Positions 22,045-33,005 of a stretch of 64,000 nucleotides of DNA are shown here, in pieces (within the stretch, counting starts at the first letter, position 1; each line of letters begins with the position of its first letter). Both the position numbers and the translations under genes were made by a program. The notes beneath the pieces are model-generated. The model saw only the letters and a program-made list of their open reading frames with translations, was not told where the DNA came from and ran no database searches. The stretch spans positions 37,074,045 through 37,138,044 of the forward strand of contig OY759221.1 of the NCBI GenBank assembly GCA_963662175.1, in the 5' to 3' direction. The DNA is from Aradus depressus. Its lineage: Eukaryota > Arthropoda > Insecta > Hemiptera > Aradidae.

Positions 22045-22441
22045 ATGTCTGGTTCAGGAGAAGGTAAGTAATCTATATTGTTTATTTTGCCAAAATAGTG
22101 CAAAAATCATTAAATCAATGCATAAAGTTGTTTGTTGGAAATTTTACATTCTGAAAGCCGGCCAAAAAATTACATGCCTTCTACTTAGCATTTTTCACTT
22201 GGTAATTTAGTATTCTAATTGTAGTAAAAAAAGCAGAACCTTAGTTCTCCTTGATAAACCACAGTATTTTTTTTTCCTTTTCCAGGCAGTTCTAATGTAG
22301 TGAAGAACTCTTACGTGTTTTCACTATAGTTGAATGTATCGTTCTATAAGAAAATATTTTCCGAGGGATGTGTTATCGCTGCTAAGAGAACCCAACTTGT
22401 TACCAACCAACTCATCGGATGATTCATCGTATTATTTTTAA
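22045..22441 (+). other. Candidate small spliced transcription unit
   Basis: ATG at 22045 opens 19 coding bases up to a strong donor GTAAGT (22064-22069). A pyrimidine-rich tract and CAG (22283-22285) offer an acceptor at 22286. Joining the two gives a 20-residue frame (Ser/Gly-rich start) ending at TAG 22327-22329. A second frame of 35 residues starts 4 bases later (22334-22441). A pyrimidine string TATCTTTTC at about 21979-21987 could be a TOP-like start. I do not recognise either peptide. It could equally be the edge of a decayed gene or a fortuitous splice-like pair. Confidence 0.22.
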
Positions 22442-22945
22442 AATTATTTTATGATATTTTCATTATTAAACTTCTATTGTACAATCAAGTGCTTTTTCAT
22501 TTTTTTTTTTTTACCCCAATGACACGTATTTCTTTAATTATAATCTTTTCTTGTCTATAGATGCTTGTAGAATGTGAGAGCTGTACTTTTTAATTTTTTC
22601 GCTCTAACTATGCGTTTTGCTAACAAATTGATTTTCTTAATTGTAAAATTTTAATTTTATATTCTATCCATATGAAAAGCTTTTCAATGCACGCAGTTCG
22701 TTCAGATAAACATGTGCACACGTGATTGATTAAAGGTGTTAATAATTACATTAACATGATGGAAGTAATAAGGAAATCGAGAATGACAAATTAATTGAAT
22801 CACTGTGTCATCTACAGATACAATTTTGAATAAGGGAAACCAATGGCAACGCTAGTCCAATATTACATGGGTATCGTTCATTAAACAAACAGACAACTCA
22901 TCTCGAAATAATTACATACACTCCTACCTCTAATATTCTGTTTTA
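22442..22945. other. No recognisable gene
   Basis: AT-rich, with an ATTAAA string at about 22465 that could serve the candidate unit on the left. Nothing else was seen. Confidence 0.45.
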
Positions 22946-22949
22946 CCTA

Positions 22950-23345
22950 CCCTCCACAGCTACACCAAGTATAGGGAAAGTTATGTAATCGGTCAGAAAT
23001 TTGATGTTGAGTTTTCAACCGAATTTCAAGTTTCCCGACCCCTTGATTCAAAAAATGAAAACAAAAAGTTGTCGGTGAATCATATGTACCTACTTCCACA
23101 GAAAAAAAAGTATAAACTAACATCGTTTTCCTCCTCCAAATTAGTCGACCATTTGGGCTAATAATGAATAGTTGACTTACAAAGGGGCTTCTAAATCCTC
23201 ATACTAAATTTTGTGTCGATAATTTTATTACAACGGCAGTTATTGGGATTTTTGTTTCCATGGTTTCAGAAATTAGTAAAAATATCCCGTCTGTGAGTCT
23301 GTGCGCGCGCTTGGGTGTGTGAACACGATACCTCCCGATAGAATG
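22950..23345 (+). repeat. Family A fragments, rearranged
   Basis: From 22950 a 5' portion runs through AAGTATAGGGAAAGTTATG and GTTTTCAACCGAATTTCAAG to an inverted-type end at 23075-23100. It is followed by reversed 3' material (CTAAATCCTCATACTAAATT, then ACGGCAGTTATTGGG) and a forward GTGTGAACACGATACCTCCC block. The order shows at least two copies joined. Confidence 0.5.
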
Positions 23346-23469
23346 AATATAAAGAAATGTTAAGTTTAATTCAATCAATCGTGCGTGAAGAGCTATGAAA
23401 ATCCATCTCCATTTATTTCTGTTTCAAGATGAATTCTTTGAGCAATTTTATATTAGTGTAGATTGTGAT

Positions 23470-23965
23470 AATTATTAATATATAAAATGAAAATGAAAAT
23501 AATTGAAATAATAAATATTAACTATAATTAAACAAATAATAAAATTACCAAATTTCCTGTAGAAATTATAGCTGGTCTTCTCCTAAATTTTGATTTATAC
23601 AGTAATTTCCAAAAAGAGCCCTAAAAATATACGTAAAGTTCAAGACGTGCAATTTTGAAGAATGTGCATGTATTTAGAAAAAAAATCTATTAACAAATTT
23701 TTCATTTGAATTTCTCCTAAAGATACTAAAGACATCTCTTTAGTATCTTTAGGAGAAATTCAAATGGCATCCCATCTTGTTTTCCAATGTTAAATGTTAA
23801 ATCTAATCCAAAATTGGTTGTTCACATCTCGTTTTGAAACAAAATGCGACTAGTCCATCTTTGTATATTTATTCACTAATTAAGTTACTTCACTCCTAAC
23901 AGCTGTTTTTATACAAATAATAATAATTGATTTTTTAATATATTAATAATCTTAATGTGTGAGCA
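23470..23965 (-). repeat. Family B copy, antisense
   Basis: Reverse complement of the family B landmarks: ATTTCCTGTAGAAATTATAG and GGTCTTCTCCTAAATTTTG on the left, ATTCACTAATTAAGTTACTT and CCTAACAGCTGTTTTTATAC on the right. It carries the 64-bp hairpin insertion described separately. Confidence 0.6.
23703..23766. repeat. Perfect 30-bp-arm inverted repeat with 4-base loop
   Basis: The segment from CATTTGAATTTCTCC to ACTAAAGA (23703-23732) is exactly mirrored at 23737-23766 around CATC. The homologous place in another family B copy (29525-29600) has the left arm sequence in diverged form but no mirror copy, so the right arm arose in this copy. Confidence 0.95.
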
Positions 23966-24345
23966 TTTTTTACATCACGAGATGGAGTATTAAAACAATG
24001 GATCCTATGTATTAAGGCTTCTCTTCGCCCTACAGCGCTTTATATATGTATATAACCTGAATCCTAAACGAAGTATATTACCATTGTTCCACTGACAACC
24101 TTTTTTTTTTGTTAATGCTATTTAGATTCGATTCACAAAAGCATACCTACTAGCTATCTAACTTTGACTATTTGTTATTTATCTTATTGTTATGTCCATC
24201 TGTGAAAATGGTCTGTATATTAGTGAGGTAACTAGAGCTGGCTGTCTCTAACGGCCGGGTAGCCAACTACAGTTATCTGCTCCCCTGTCACACGACCTAC
24301 GTCACTCTGCCCAGCTTGTGTCTAGCCATAGTTGAATATAGTTTG
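23966..24345. other. No recognisable gene
   Basis: Unremarkable AT-rich DNA with a slightly GC-richer patch at 24230-24340. No recognisable coding or repeat identity. Confidence 0.45.
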
Positions 24346-24349
24346 TTAT

Positions 24350-24618
24350 TATGACTCATGCCCGGGCTTTAACTAAGACGTCATATCACCTTCAACCATA
24401 GCGCTCGACTCTCTTTACTCTACAATGGGAGGCCTAAATGTTGCCTAACCAGGTTTAGTTACCTGAGGTAGGAATCTCTAACACCGGCTCGGGACCTTCG
24501 CTTAAAGTTCCATCCGAAGGACGGCGTGCTCGAGGTTTCTTCAAGGCTTTCGCCCGGGTTTAGAACCCGAGATCTTGAGATCAGAAGGCAAGCATGTTAC
24601 CCCTGAGCTACCGGCGCC
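24350..24618 (-). repeat. tRNA-derived SINE, diverged full copy
   Basis: On the minus strand it begins GGCGCCGGTAGCTCAGGGGTA and has GTTCTAAACCCGGGC as a mutated B box, followed by the GCACGCCGTCCTTCGGATGG and CCCGGGCATGAGTCATAAT blocks. Several internal deletions suggest an older copy than those at 27705 and 33655. Confidence 0.85.
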
Positions 24619-24649
24619 TAATTAATATCGTATTTCATATAAATTGTGT

Positions 24650-25045
24650 TAATCTATTTTTTGTACAACTTTTACTTGAAGAGTTTCTTCATAAGATCAT
24701 AAGTAAAAGTGGTATCTTGTAAAATGTACTTAAGCCCCGAAGTAAAGTGGTCTCAATTTTTGTCCAATTTTTGCCAAAATCTGAACAAATCTAAGTTAGC
24801 ACATGTGACTTCTTCATTCCAAATTTCATGTTCATAGCTGCCATTGGTTCTTCGTTAGAGCGCTCATAAGTTTCCAATCACATACTCGTGATATCACACG
24901 CCAATCACACACAGACATAATATGTCTGATATATCATCGCAAAAATGATCAAAACGTATTCAGAGGCCTTGAAACGTGGAAATCTACTGAAAACTCGATC
25001 TCAGAATTTCGGACGATTTCAATACAATTGGTATAAAAAAGTAAA
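24650..25045 (+). repeat. Family C copy
   Basis: Matches 3835-4165: GTACAACTTTTACTTGA, GTGGTATCTTGTAAAATG, GCCCCGAAGTAAAGTGGTCT, CACACACAGACATAATATG, and the end GAAACGTGGAAATCTACTG, AAAACTCGATCTC. Confidence 0.6.
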
Positions 25046-25394
25046 AACAAGTTTTTCAAAAATATATTTTATATTTCAATTATAGTACACTGAAAAGTAC
25101 AAAATATACTAAAAATTATAATTTACATAGAATATGTGCTTCATGAAATTTATCAAAGAAAACTATTTCGTTCGAAATTCATCAATCCCTTATTTACTGA
25201 AGAACTAAAAAACAGTGTTTTTCTATTCTAATGGCTCGATATCTCCTACTCAATATCTTGTTGACAATGAGGTCATCAAATAGTTATTTAATGATTATAT
25301 AATTGCTACAAGCTTTAATAATCGAAATATATTTCGCTAAGTGTCTTTAATCGATTGCCTAGGCTATGTCTTTATTGTTTTTCAGTTTAACAAT
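25046..25394. other. No recognisable gene
   Basis: AT-rich, nothing recognised. A TTTTTCAG string just before 25385 looks like a splice acceptor but leads into a minisatellite. Confidence 0.45.
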
Positions 25395-25520
25395 TGTCCA
25401 GCACATACTAGTTGTGGTGGAGACTGTTGTCCAGCACATACTAGTTGTGGTGGAGACTGTTATCCAGCACATACTAGTTGCGCTGCAGGGCGTTGTTCAG
25501 TACTTACTAGCTGTTTTGCA
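25395..25520 (+). repeat. Minisatellite, 32-bp unit, about four copies
   Basis: CCAGCACATACTAGTTG, then TGGTGGAGACTGTT, is repeated with increasing divergence to the right. It is related to the array at 20745-21600 (shared ACATACTAGCTGTGG core). Cys-rich and hydrophobic frames across it result from the repetition. Confidence 0.8.
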
Positions 25521-26040
25521 AGTCATGCCCATCCACACGATAGATAGGCGGCCGTTGCCTGTAATCATTTTGAAAACAACCAAAGGTCTACGTGGATCTC
25601 CAGCTATACTGACCCTTTTAGCGAGCACTTTGACATGAGTGGTATTGACCAAGAAGATCATTTGTTTGCTGAACCAACACTCTTGAGCAACTGGGTCGAG
25701 ACGATCCTGGGTAAACAAACACATTAGGAATTGATCCGATCTACGAAGGGACCCATTGACCTGCATACAGCTGTGTTGGGGACTAACGAAGCCTGCCGCT
25801 GGCCAGGTGACTCTCCACGGCACGACTGACTGGAGACTATCTGGGTCAAGAGCAGACCGACTTTCTTCTGAGGTCAGACCCTCTTCCGGAGGTCACTCAG
25901 CCTCTCCCCGATCTGTCCATAGGGGTCGTACCTCTCTACAATTCTGGAGCCTTCAATACATAGTTCTATTCAACTATATGTCGGGGGATCCATGTCTGCG
26001 ATGACGTTCCGTTGACTAGCGCAGGGACGGCCTTTCATAT
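25521..26040. other. GC-richer block, unrecognised
   Basis: Base composition is clearly more balanced than the surroundings. The minus strand has a 108-residue open frame (25497-25823) and the plus strand an 82-residue frame (25756-26004). Neither shows a domain I recognise. It may be an eroded retroelement segment or part of an unidentified gene. Confidence 0.35.
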
Positions 26041-27195
26041 TTATTGAGTGTGGTCTTTATGAAGAGGCCAAATGTCAATGTGGTATGGACAACTTCCATG
26101 TTCCAAGATAAATTTTCAAAGTAATTTCTTGATATTTACCTTTATAACAAAATTTTAACATCAATCATAATTTTTAATAACTGTAAATTTACCGAAGAAG
26201 AGGTGTAAGAAATATCAGCCAAATTGCGCATAGGTATGTCCAAAATCACTGATACGATTGGCACAAACATTAATAGGAAAGAAACATTCAAAATGCATTT
26301 TAACAGAAGTTACCATGAATGAAAAACTGTTGCACAAAATTGGAAGGGGGAGGGGGGGGGGAGTTAATTATCCCAATTGGCTCCTCTCCCACAACCCTCC
26401 CCCTCATAGATCCGCACTATTGTTGGGTATATCTTTGTCAAAGGGATAGTATCTGTGTATATAAGTGGGGATAGATAGAGTGGCGGAGACGAGACAGTAG
26501 CCCAGGTAACGGAGCGGAGAGGACCAAGACAGGTCCAACATGGCACGACTGTCACCTCTCACCTCGTGCCCAGTCTTCCTATCTCACTGACCATCAGTTA
26601 ACAAGGTGCCCGGGCTTCCAGTTAGCTGGGTCAAAGGGGGACACTAACTATCAAGTGAAACGCTCAACTTAGGAGTATAGTTGGCTCATTTTGAGATGGC
26701 GGATAAGGAGGGGCCGCCCACCTCCTAATGTCCCTCCCCTACATACCCCCACTTTCTCTTCCATTATCACTGTTACTTCCTATCGTCTGAGGAAGTTCTG
26801 TGAGTGTTACTGGTAGAATCGAACTACATTGCTAACCACGAAATAATTAAGTATCTCGGCATTCAACAAAAGATGGCCACTCAAGCATACTTGCAGAATT
26901 CTCCTCTACACATCACTACTCAGATCACTATTCACATATGCTGAGCACTCATCTGGCTAAGCACAACTAAAAGAAAATAACGTCCTCCGTTTGACAGTAA
27001 CCGCATTCTCGGTCCTTCAAGAACATACAAATTCTTGGAGAAGCCGGCCTTCCAGACTCCCTTCACACACCGCCTCTCACCAAGAGAACTGTCTTTGATC
27101 TCTGCTACTTACTTCAATGAAGAGCCACCCAACAAGAAACAGGAAACTCAAATTTCCCAGTTACCAGCCTATTTCATAACGAACTTAAAATTCTT
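26041..27195. other. No recognisable gene
   Basis: Contains a G-rich run (26346-26361), a TATA-like string at about 26455-26463, and short open frames without domains. Nothing is supported. Confidence 0.4.
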
Positions 27196-27199
27196 TATT

Positions 27200-27412
27200 T
27201 TTTACTTCACCAGCTATACGAACATTAGGGAAAGTTGTTTCCGGCATTTCTTCCAGAGGTGTCTTCTTTTTTCATTTTTCTGACAATATTTCGGAACCCT
27301 TACACGTCTCTTCATCTATGAACGACGTTCATAGTGACCATAAGAAGGGACGTGAAAGTGTCTCGAAATATTGTCAGAAAAAATAAGACACCTCTGGAAA
27401 AAATGCCGGAAA
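27200..27412. repeat. Family A start joined to an inverted repeat
   Basis: 27200-27236 is the left end of family A (TACTTCACCAGCTATACGAAC). From 27238, CCGGCATTTCTTCCAGAGGTG and CTGACAATATTTCG face their complements at 27328-27412 (CGAAATATTGTCAG, CACCTCTGGAAAAAATGCCGG), with CTATGAACGACGTTCATAG near the centre. The arms are about 75-85 bp. The right arm matches the repeat at 5850-5955. Confidence 0.6.
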
Positions 27413-27704
27413 AAAACCAACTGATGGGTGGGCGCATCAAATGAAACTCTCAAAATAATCAATTTATAAGGAACAAAAAAATTATTTATTATTTGGTTTG
27501 AAGGAAGCTTCTTTGAATTAAATATAATAAGAAAAAAAAACACTGTAACAATTGATTTTTGCATTTTAAAGGTTATTTATATCTCAATTTCGTAACGAAT
27601 AATGGAGGAATTGCATCATAATATGGAAAAAAACAGAAAGAAATATTTTTGAAATTAATTTTAATATTGCTACTTCTAAATACTTCATTATATACCTATA
27701 ATAT

Positions 27705-28039
27705 AGAGGGCGCCGGTAGCTCAGTGGCGTGCTTGTCTTCTGAGCTCAAGATCGTGGGTTCGAAACCCGACCGAGGCCCTTAGTTTATTTTAACTGGAAG
27801 GTTAAATAAACTTAAGCATGTCGTCCTTCGGATGGGACGTTAAGCGATGGTCCCGAGCTTGCAAGATGTCAGGTACTCGTAAAAGACCCCTGCTTTAGGT
27901 GAATAAAAATTTAGGGTAGACAAAATTTAGGACTCGCACAGAAGAGTCGGGCTCATGTCCACCAAAGTGACGAAAGAGCGCTCTGGTAGAAGGCGATATG
28001 ACCTCGTAGTTAAAGCCCGGGCATGAGTCATAAAACCTA
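27705..28039 (+). repeat. tRNA-derived SINE, full length with target duplication
   Basis: Best-preserved sense copy. The head reads GCCGGTAGCTCAGTGG (A box) and GTGGGTTCGAAACCC (B box); the body includes GTCCTTCGGATGGGACG; the tail is CATAAAACCTA before the flank. It is bracketed by ACCTATAATAT at 27694-27704 and 28040-28050. Six bases are deleted in the head relative to other copies (TGGCGTGC against TGGTATGCGTGC). Confidence 0.92.
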
Positions 28040-28084
28040 ACCTATAATATGAGCAAGTATTGCAATCGTGCGAAAACCCAAGAT

Positions 28085-28345
28085 CGAGGCCTAAATACAT
28101 TTTACAAGATACCAATTGTATTTATATTACTTAAGTTGTATAGAAAACTGAGAGGCACAATTTTAAACTAAATACTTGGAAGGTCGCTCATTTTGCGAGA
28201 TACCTGCCGAAAACTGTTTAAAATGTATTTTTGAAACCAATTTTTTTAAAACATTTGCTTGATTTACGCGAAAATAGTTAATTCTATCAAAAAATTGATA
28301 CCTAGCAAAAATGTTCCTTATTAAAATTGTCTTTTAGAGTAATAT
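28085..28345 (-). repeat. Family C-related fragment, antisense
   Basis: Reverse complement of blocks seen at 3640-3900: TTTTACAAGATACCAA, GCGAGATACCTGCCGAAAAC, TTTACGCGAAAATAG and AAAAATGTTCCTTATT. Confidence 0.5.
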
Positions 28346-28449
28346 ATAAATTGTAACGCATAGCAATGAATTTAAAAATACCTTTATTATTTGTACTTTT
28401 TTTATTGAAAATATTGAAAAAAAAATAAACAATATGTGATGTGGCCATA

Positions 28450-28655
28450 ACAGGATTTTTTTTAAATACCAACCATCTTTGTACAGATCCCTCCCCTCTC
28501 TCAAATACACTAAGTCACTCTCAGAACTATGCTGAACATTGAAGCAAAGAAGCCAACTCATTACTTTCATATACCCAGGAATGCCAATATGAAATGATTT
28601 TGAGAAGGGGAGGGGAGAGACAGTACAAAGGTAGTTGGTATAAGAAAGTCCATTT
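28450..28655. mobile_element. MITE-like element with about 55-bp terminal inverted repeats
   Basis: AATACCAACCATCTTTGTAC, then AGATCCCTCCCCTCTCTCAAA, on the left is mirrored on the right (TTTGAGAAGGGGAGG, GGAGAGACAGTACAAAGGTAG, TTGGTATAAGAAAGTCC) with mismatches. The spacer is about 90 bp. The right-end string TTGGTATAAGAAAGTCC also ends the insertion inside the SINE at 60225-60655. No ORF; superfamily unknown. Confidence 0.55.
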
Positions 28656-28659
28656 ATGA

Positions 28660-29379
28660 TCACATAACATATATTTTTCATATTATATCAATTTTGAATA
28701 GCTTATCCATTTTATCTATGAGCATCATAAATAAAAGACTATAGTGAAAAAATTCTTTCCTTAATACACAGGGCAAAACATTTCTAGAACAGATTTTTAA
28801 ATACAAATGGCTCTGATTGCAAAGAGGAGATATGGAAAAGCCTTTTTCTAATTTTCTTTTCAACAAATCGGATAATCCTTGTAACAAAGAGTGACAGTGA
28901 CATTGATGTGAAAAGTGAAGTTTTCTTAAAAGGGAAATCCCATTTAGGGATGGTTCTAGAGAGAGAGTCTGTCTGTAAGTCAGTGGAGCGAAAGATGGCT
29001 CCTGTCTTCCTTTGTTGGGGTATTTACCTACCCGCGGACTTCTTCAATTTCAACCACCATTGGCCATCCCTTCTGGTAACACATAATTACAATTAATTAA
29101 ATAAAACAAACTCCGTGTTTCTCCAATATTGTTTTTTCTACAAGAATTGTATACATAAACTAGCGGTTTCGTCACCCACTATGGTGTGAACAATGAATTT
29201 AAAAAAATTCTTAAGATAAAAAACCCGAAGTATAAATAATGAGTCCGCAAAAACAAGGAATTGAGAGATCTCTATGGGGACCGTGTACAAGCAGGCGAGA
29301 TGAAGTTGGTTGAAGCTGTGATAGTGAAAATTATGTAAAATAAAATAAATAAACAAATAATAAATATTAAATATAATTA
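28660..29379. other. No recognisable gene
   Basis: Short open frames (for example 28678-28887 minus, 28908-29096 plus) carry no recognisable domain. AT-rich. Confidence 0.45.
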
Positions 29380-30197
29380 AATAATAAAATTACATTTCCT
29401 GTAGAAATTATAGCTAAATTTTGATATCTACAGTAGTTTCTGAAAAGGGCTCTAAAGAAATTATCGAAAGTTCAAGACGTGCGATTTTGAAGAAAGTGCA
29501 CGTATTTTCAAAATTTCAATTAACAAACTTTTCATTTGGATTTTTTCTAAATTTACTAAAGATATGCCCATATTGTTTTTCTAAATTTTTCAAAAATGTT
29601 AAATCTAATCCAAAGGTATAAATTATCTTAATGGGTTAACAGAGAAATGAATAGCATAAAATAAGAGAACAAATATTAGGGTTTATTTTTCTTAACCTTA
29701 ATTTTCAATAGGTATAATCCAATTATCAATATTAAATTAAAAAATCAACTACTTACAATAAAAACCTATAAACGAATTACTAATATTTAGTATCTTTTCC
29801 TTTTAAATATTATGGCCATTATTTATATCAATGTTTTGTATTTTTGGGCATATATATTATGTACATATTAATAAACAAAATTACCTCCTTTGCGCATCTA
29901 TTTCACTGTTATTCTACACTCCAAGGTTCACTACTTTAAGCCTAAAAACTTTACATCTCAACCTCGACTTCTCACCTCCACAACCCAACTTAGACTGGTC
30001 CATCTTATTGGAACATCTGATAGTCGTCTTTTGTTCTCTACTCATTGGTTGGTTTTAAAACAAAATGCAACTTCATATATTTATTCACCAATTAAACTAC
30101 CTCACTTCCGACAGCTGTTTTTTTATATCAATAAACATAATCAATTTTATAATATATTATTAATAATTATAATGTGTGTAATTTTATACATCACAGG
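29380..30197 (-). repeat. Family B copy, antisense, longer version
   Basis: Left part matches 23560-23830 (ATTTCCTGTAGAAATTATAG, AAGTTCAAGACGTGCGATTTT, AATGTTAAATCTAATCC). The right part matches the LTR-like head (ATTTATTCACCAATTAAACT, GACAGCTGTTTTTTTAT, ATAATGTGTGTAATTTTATAC). An extra stretch at about 29610-29830 separates them. Confidence 0.55.
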
Positions 30198-30324
30198 CCA
30201 CGAAGAGAGAATGGGCGGAGGAAGACTCCCGATACAAGCTCTACGGTAGGCCAGGAGAAGAGGAAGGGCTGGACGACGTCGAGGCGGATCTCCGGGTGTT
30301 GGGCGTCAGAGGATGAAGCAAAAA
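30195..30324 (+). pseudogene. C-terminal fragment of a non-LTR retrotransposon ORF, frameshifted
   Basis: One frame reads GHEERMGGGRLPIQAL and the next reads LYGRPGEEEGLDDV followed by EADLRVLGVRG. Together they match the usual C-terminal tail of non-LTR polymerases (GH-x-x-RM, RLPxxAL, GRP, D-V-E-x-D-L-R-x-L-G-V-R). One frameshift separates them and a stop follows. It is a short relic abutting family B. Confidence 0.6.
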
Positions 30325-30689
30325 GGCTAAGCTAAGAGGACGACTATGACGGAGACCCCGGAATCGTTCAGGAGCAGGAAGAAGATGTCCCCAAATGAGA
30401 CACCAGTAGAGAGGGAAAGTCACTCTTAGGCAAGTGGTAGTGCGCAAGAGAATCCTTAGAAAGGGAAGTGTGCGCGCCCACCAATATGACGTCACTCCCC
30501 CTACTTCTCATCTCATCGGTAAATTAGTTTCAGAGGAAAAAAGAAAAACTTAGCCGATTAACTCAAGCTGAAGAAATTCATTGCCAATTCTTACGGATGA
30601 GAAAAAAAAACATTTAAATGCTTCGGAGAACTTCAGACCAAAACTGTGGAACACGAGATCCGTCTGTGCGGGGAGACAGTAGACAGTGG

Positions 30690-30802
30690 CATGATGAATG
30701 CAGAGTTGCTGCCCTAATAGCCGGGAGCTCCGAAGAGATATTAGTCACGTAAAGGTTAAACAGAACGCCACCTAGAATTAGTCCCTGTGGAGCCTCTCCC
30801 AT
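30690..30802 (-). pseudogene. Reverse-transcriptase fragment (motif B region)
   Basis: The minus-strand frame reads PQGLILGGVLFNLYV followed by TNIS, close to the RT motif G-x-PQGSxLSPxLFNLY-x-x-D of Jockey/CR1-type LINEs. The SP pair is changed to GG and the frame continues without the YADD block, so it is a short decayed piece. Confidence 0.6.
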
Positions 30803-30864
30803 TTACTTCCTTTCATTGGACTAGTTCCTCATTATCTTCTTTCTTCATTTTCTTTTAAATACCA

Positions 30865-31345
30865 CTGGTGACCCAGTATTCGGGTCATATATTGTGATAT
30901 AAAAAATTATATTTTTATAATGTATAAATATATGTATAAAAACAGCTGTTAGGAGTGAAGTAACTTAATTAGAGATTAAATATACAAAGATAGACAGCAC
31001 AAAAGATGACGATCAGCTGTTTGAAATAGTGTGAAACGGTCTAAGGAGATGTGTGGAAGTGGACAGTCTAGAGAGAGAAGTGTTTTTAGGGTTAAGGTGA
31101 GTGAACCAGTCTGAGTGAGAGAAGATGTAGAGGAGATGTAGGAGTGAAAATAACAGTGAAGTAGATGCGCAAAGGTACTTTTATTTATTTATATGTTTAT
31201 ATGCCCAAAATAACATTGAATTAAAAAATGGCCATGTCTTGAACTTTCGATATTTTTTTAGGGCCCTTTTCGGAAATTATTGTAGAAATCAAAATTTAGT
31301 AGAAGACCAGCTACAATTTCTACAGGAAATGTGATAATTTCATTA
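30865..31345 (+). repeat. Family B copy, sense
   Basis: Same landmarks as 6905-7435, including ATGTATAAAAACAGCTGTTAG, GTGTGGAAGTGGACAG, AAAATAACAGTGAAGTA, GCGCAAAGGTA and TTTCTACAGGAAATGTG. It is longer in the middle (repeated GAGATGTAG strings). Confidence 0.6.
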
Positions 31346-31740
31346 TTTAATTATATTCAATATTTATAATTGTATTATTTGTTTATTTATTATTAATTTT
31401 ATTAATTTAATTATTATTTATATTTTTTTTTTATTTAACATATTTTATTAATTATCACAATATATTGTACTAATCTGTAATTAAGAAGAATATTTTAAAA
31501 ATATATAATTATAATAAAAAAATAAAAAGAATTTGTATTAATTAAGAAATAAAGAAAAGATTGAGAAGGCTTCGGCAGGGACGGGAGGCGGAAGTGTCTA
31601 TGGTTGCAGGGGGTTCTGAAGGAGGTTCACGTCTGTCCATCCGTGTACACATATGTGCCAAGAAGACAAGGAAAGCAGAGGACAATACCATGCCAATGTG
31701 GAGACAAGATGATGCCATATCGATACATAATTTAGGATGA
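31346..31740. other. No recognisable gene; AT-rich
   Basis: Long A/T strings followed by a GC-richer patch at 31560-31690. The 71-residue minus-strand frame has no recognisable domain. Confidence 0.45.
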
Positions 31741-31741
31741 G

Positions 31742-31838
31742 GATTTAGGAGCCCCAATATGTCAACTGTTCCATATTAGCGCAAACGGTCGACTGGTTTT
31801 TTAGGTTGATTAATTCGTTCTGGGGAAGTAGGTACATT
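31742..31838 (+). repeat. Family A 3' end
   Basis: GGATTTAGGAGCCCC, then GTCAACTGTTC, ATATTAGCGCAAACGGTCGA and the terminus AATTCGTTCTGGGGAAGTAG. A further family A copy starts 20 bases downstream. Confidence 0.65.
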
Positions 31839-31857
31839 GTCAGTGGTTCACTGACTA

Positions 31858-32395
31858 CTTTTTACTTCCCGATATACGAAGTATAGGAGAAGTTATGTAA
31901 TCGATTAAAAATTAGATGTGGATTTTTCAACGTAATTTTATTTTTTCCGTCCTCCGATTCCCTGCAGTCTGTGAACATGATAGCTCCCGATAGAATGAAT
32001 GTATCGACACGAAATTTTATATGTGAATTCAGACCCCTCTAACGACAACACCCATTGTTTTTGAGCCAAATCGAACAAAGGGAACGGGGGATTAGGTGGG
32101 AGGCTTAACACAAAAACTATAATAACTGCCGTTGTAATGAATGTATCGATACTAAATGTCATCATATGTCAATACAAAATCCCATAAAGACGATACTTAT
32201 TAATTATTAGCGGAATCGACGAAAGAGAAGGTTGAATCAGTGGGGGCTCAACTCAAAAACCCCAAATGATGAATGTGTCGACACAAAATTTAGTGTAATG
32301 TAATTCAGCTGTTGAATATTAGCGCAAACGGTATACTGGTTTTGGAAGGGGAATGAAAAATTAATTGATTAATTCGTTCTGGGAAAGTTCATTTT
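31858..32395 (+). repeat. Family A copy, near complete
   Basis: The most complete copy: TACTTCCCGATATACGAAG at the left, GTTATGTAATCGATTAAAA, the ACATGATAGCTCCCGATAG block, AACTGCCGTTGTAATGAATG, a GCGCAAACGG block and AATTCGTTCTGGGAAAGTTC at the right. Non-coding throughout, with the MITE-like features noted at position 1. Confidence 0.65.
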
Positions 32396-32831
32396 ATTTC
32401 TCTTATTTTTCTAATCGAAAAACATGACATTTCCGAAAATACTCAGCATCAAATTTCTGACCTTTTTCATAGAAGTAATTGACAGACAGACGTAAGCGAA
32501 AAAATATTTAAAGTGAAATCGTCTTTTATGTAGATTCTGTATTTTTTTCAGGTAGGATCAATGTTAACTGAAAAAACATGAAATAATGTTTTCTCACTCC
32601 AAGTAAACGACATTTTTATACAGTGCTTCTGAAATCACATGTATACTAAATCCTTTTCTTGAATAGGCGATTCAAAATATGAAGTTTGGTTGAAAACATT
32701 CAGCAAATTTCCCGTGATGATAGGACAAACCGACAGACAAAAAAACAGACCCGAAACTAAAAAACATTCTATGGTCTTTGCCTGTCATGTTACAGATAAA
32801 ATCCAAATAGTTTTCACAATATACAGACAGC
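32396..32831. other. No recognisable gene
   Basis: AT-rich sequence with CAGACAGACG and GACAGACAAAAA strings. It is likely old repeat DNA, but no identity was established. Confidence 0.4.
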
Positions 32832-33005
32832 CCGTGGTGTAGTTTCCAGCGGAATCGACGTTAACTGCCGATGTAATAAATTTATAGACACAAAATTTAG
32901 TATGAGGATTTAGGAACGCATATATAAGAATATTAGAGCAAAGGTTGTCTGATTTTCTAGAGGAAGCGAATAGTTAATTAATTCGTGCCGTGATTCACCG
33001 ACTTC
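32832..33005 (+). repeat. Family A 3' end
   Basis: AACTGCCGATGTAATAAATT, CACAAAATTTAGTATGAGG, ATATTAGAGCAAAGG and ATTAATTCGTGCCGTGATTC mark the last third of family A. Confidence 0.55.
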
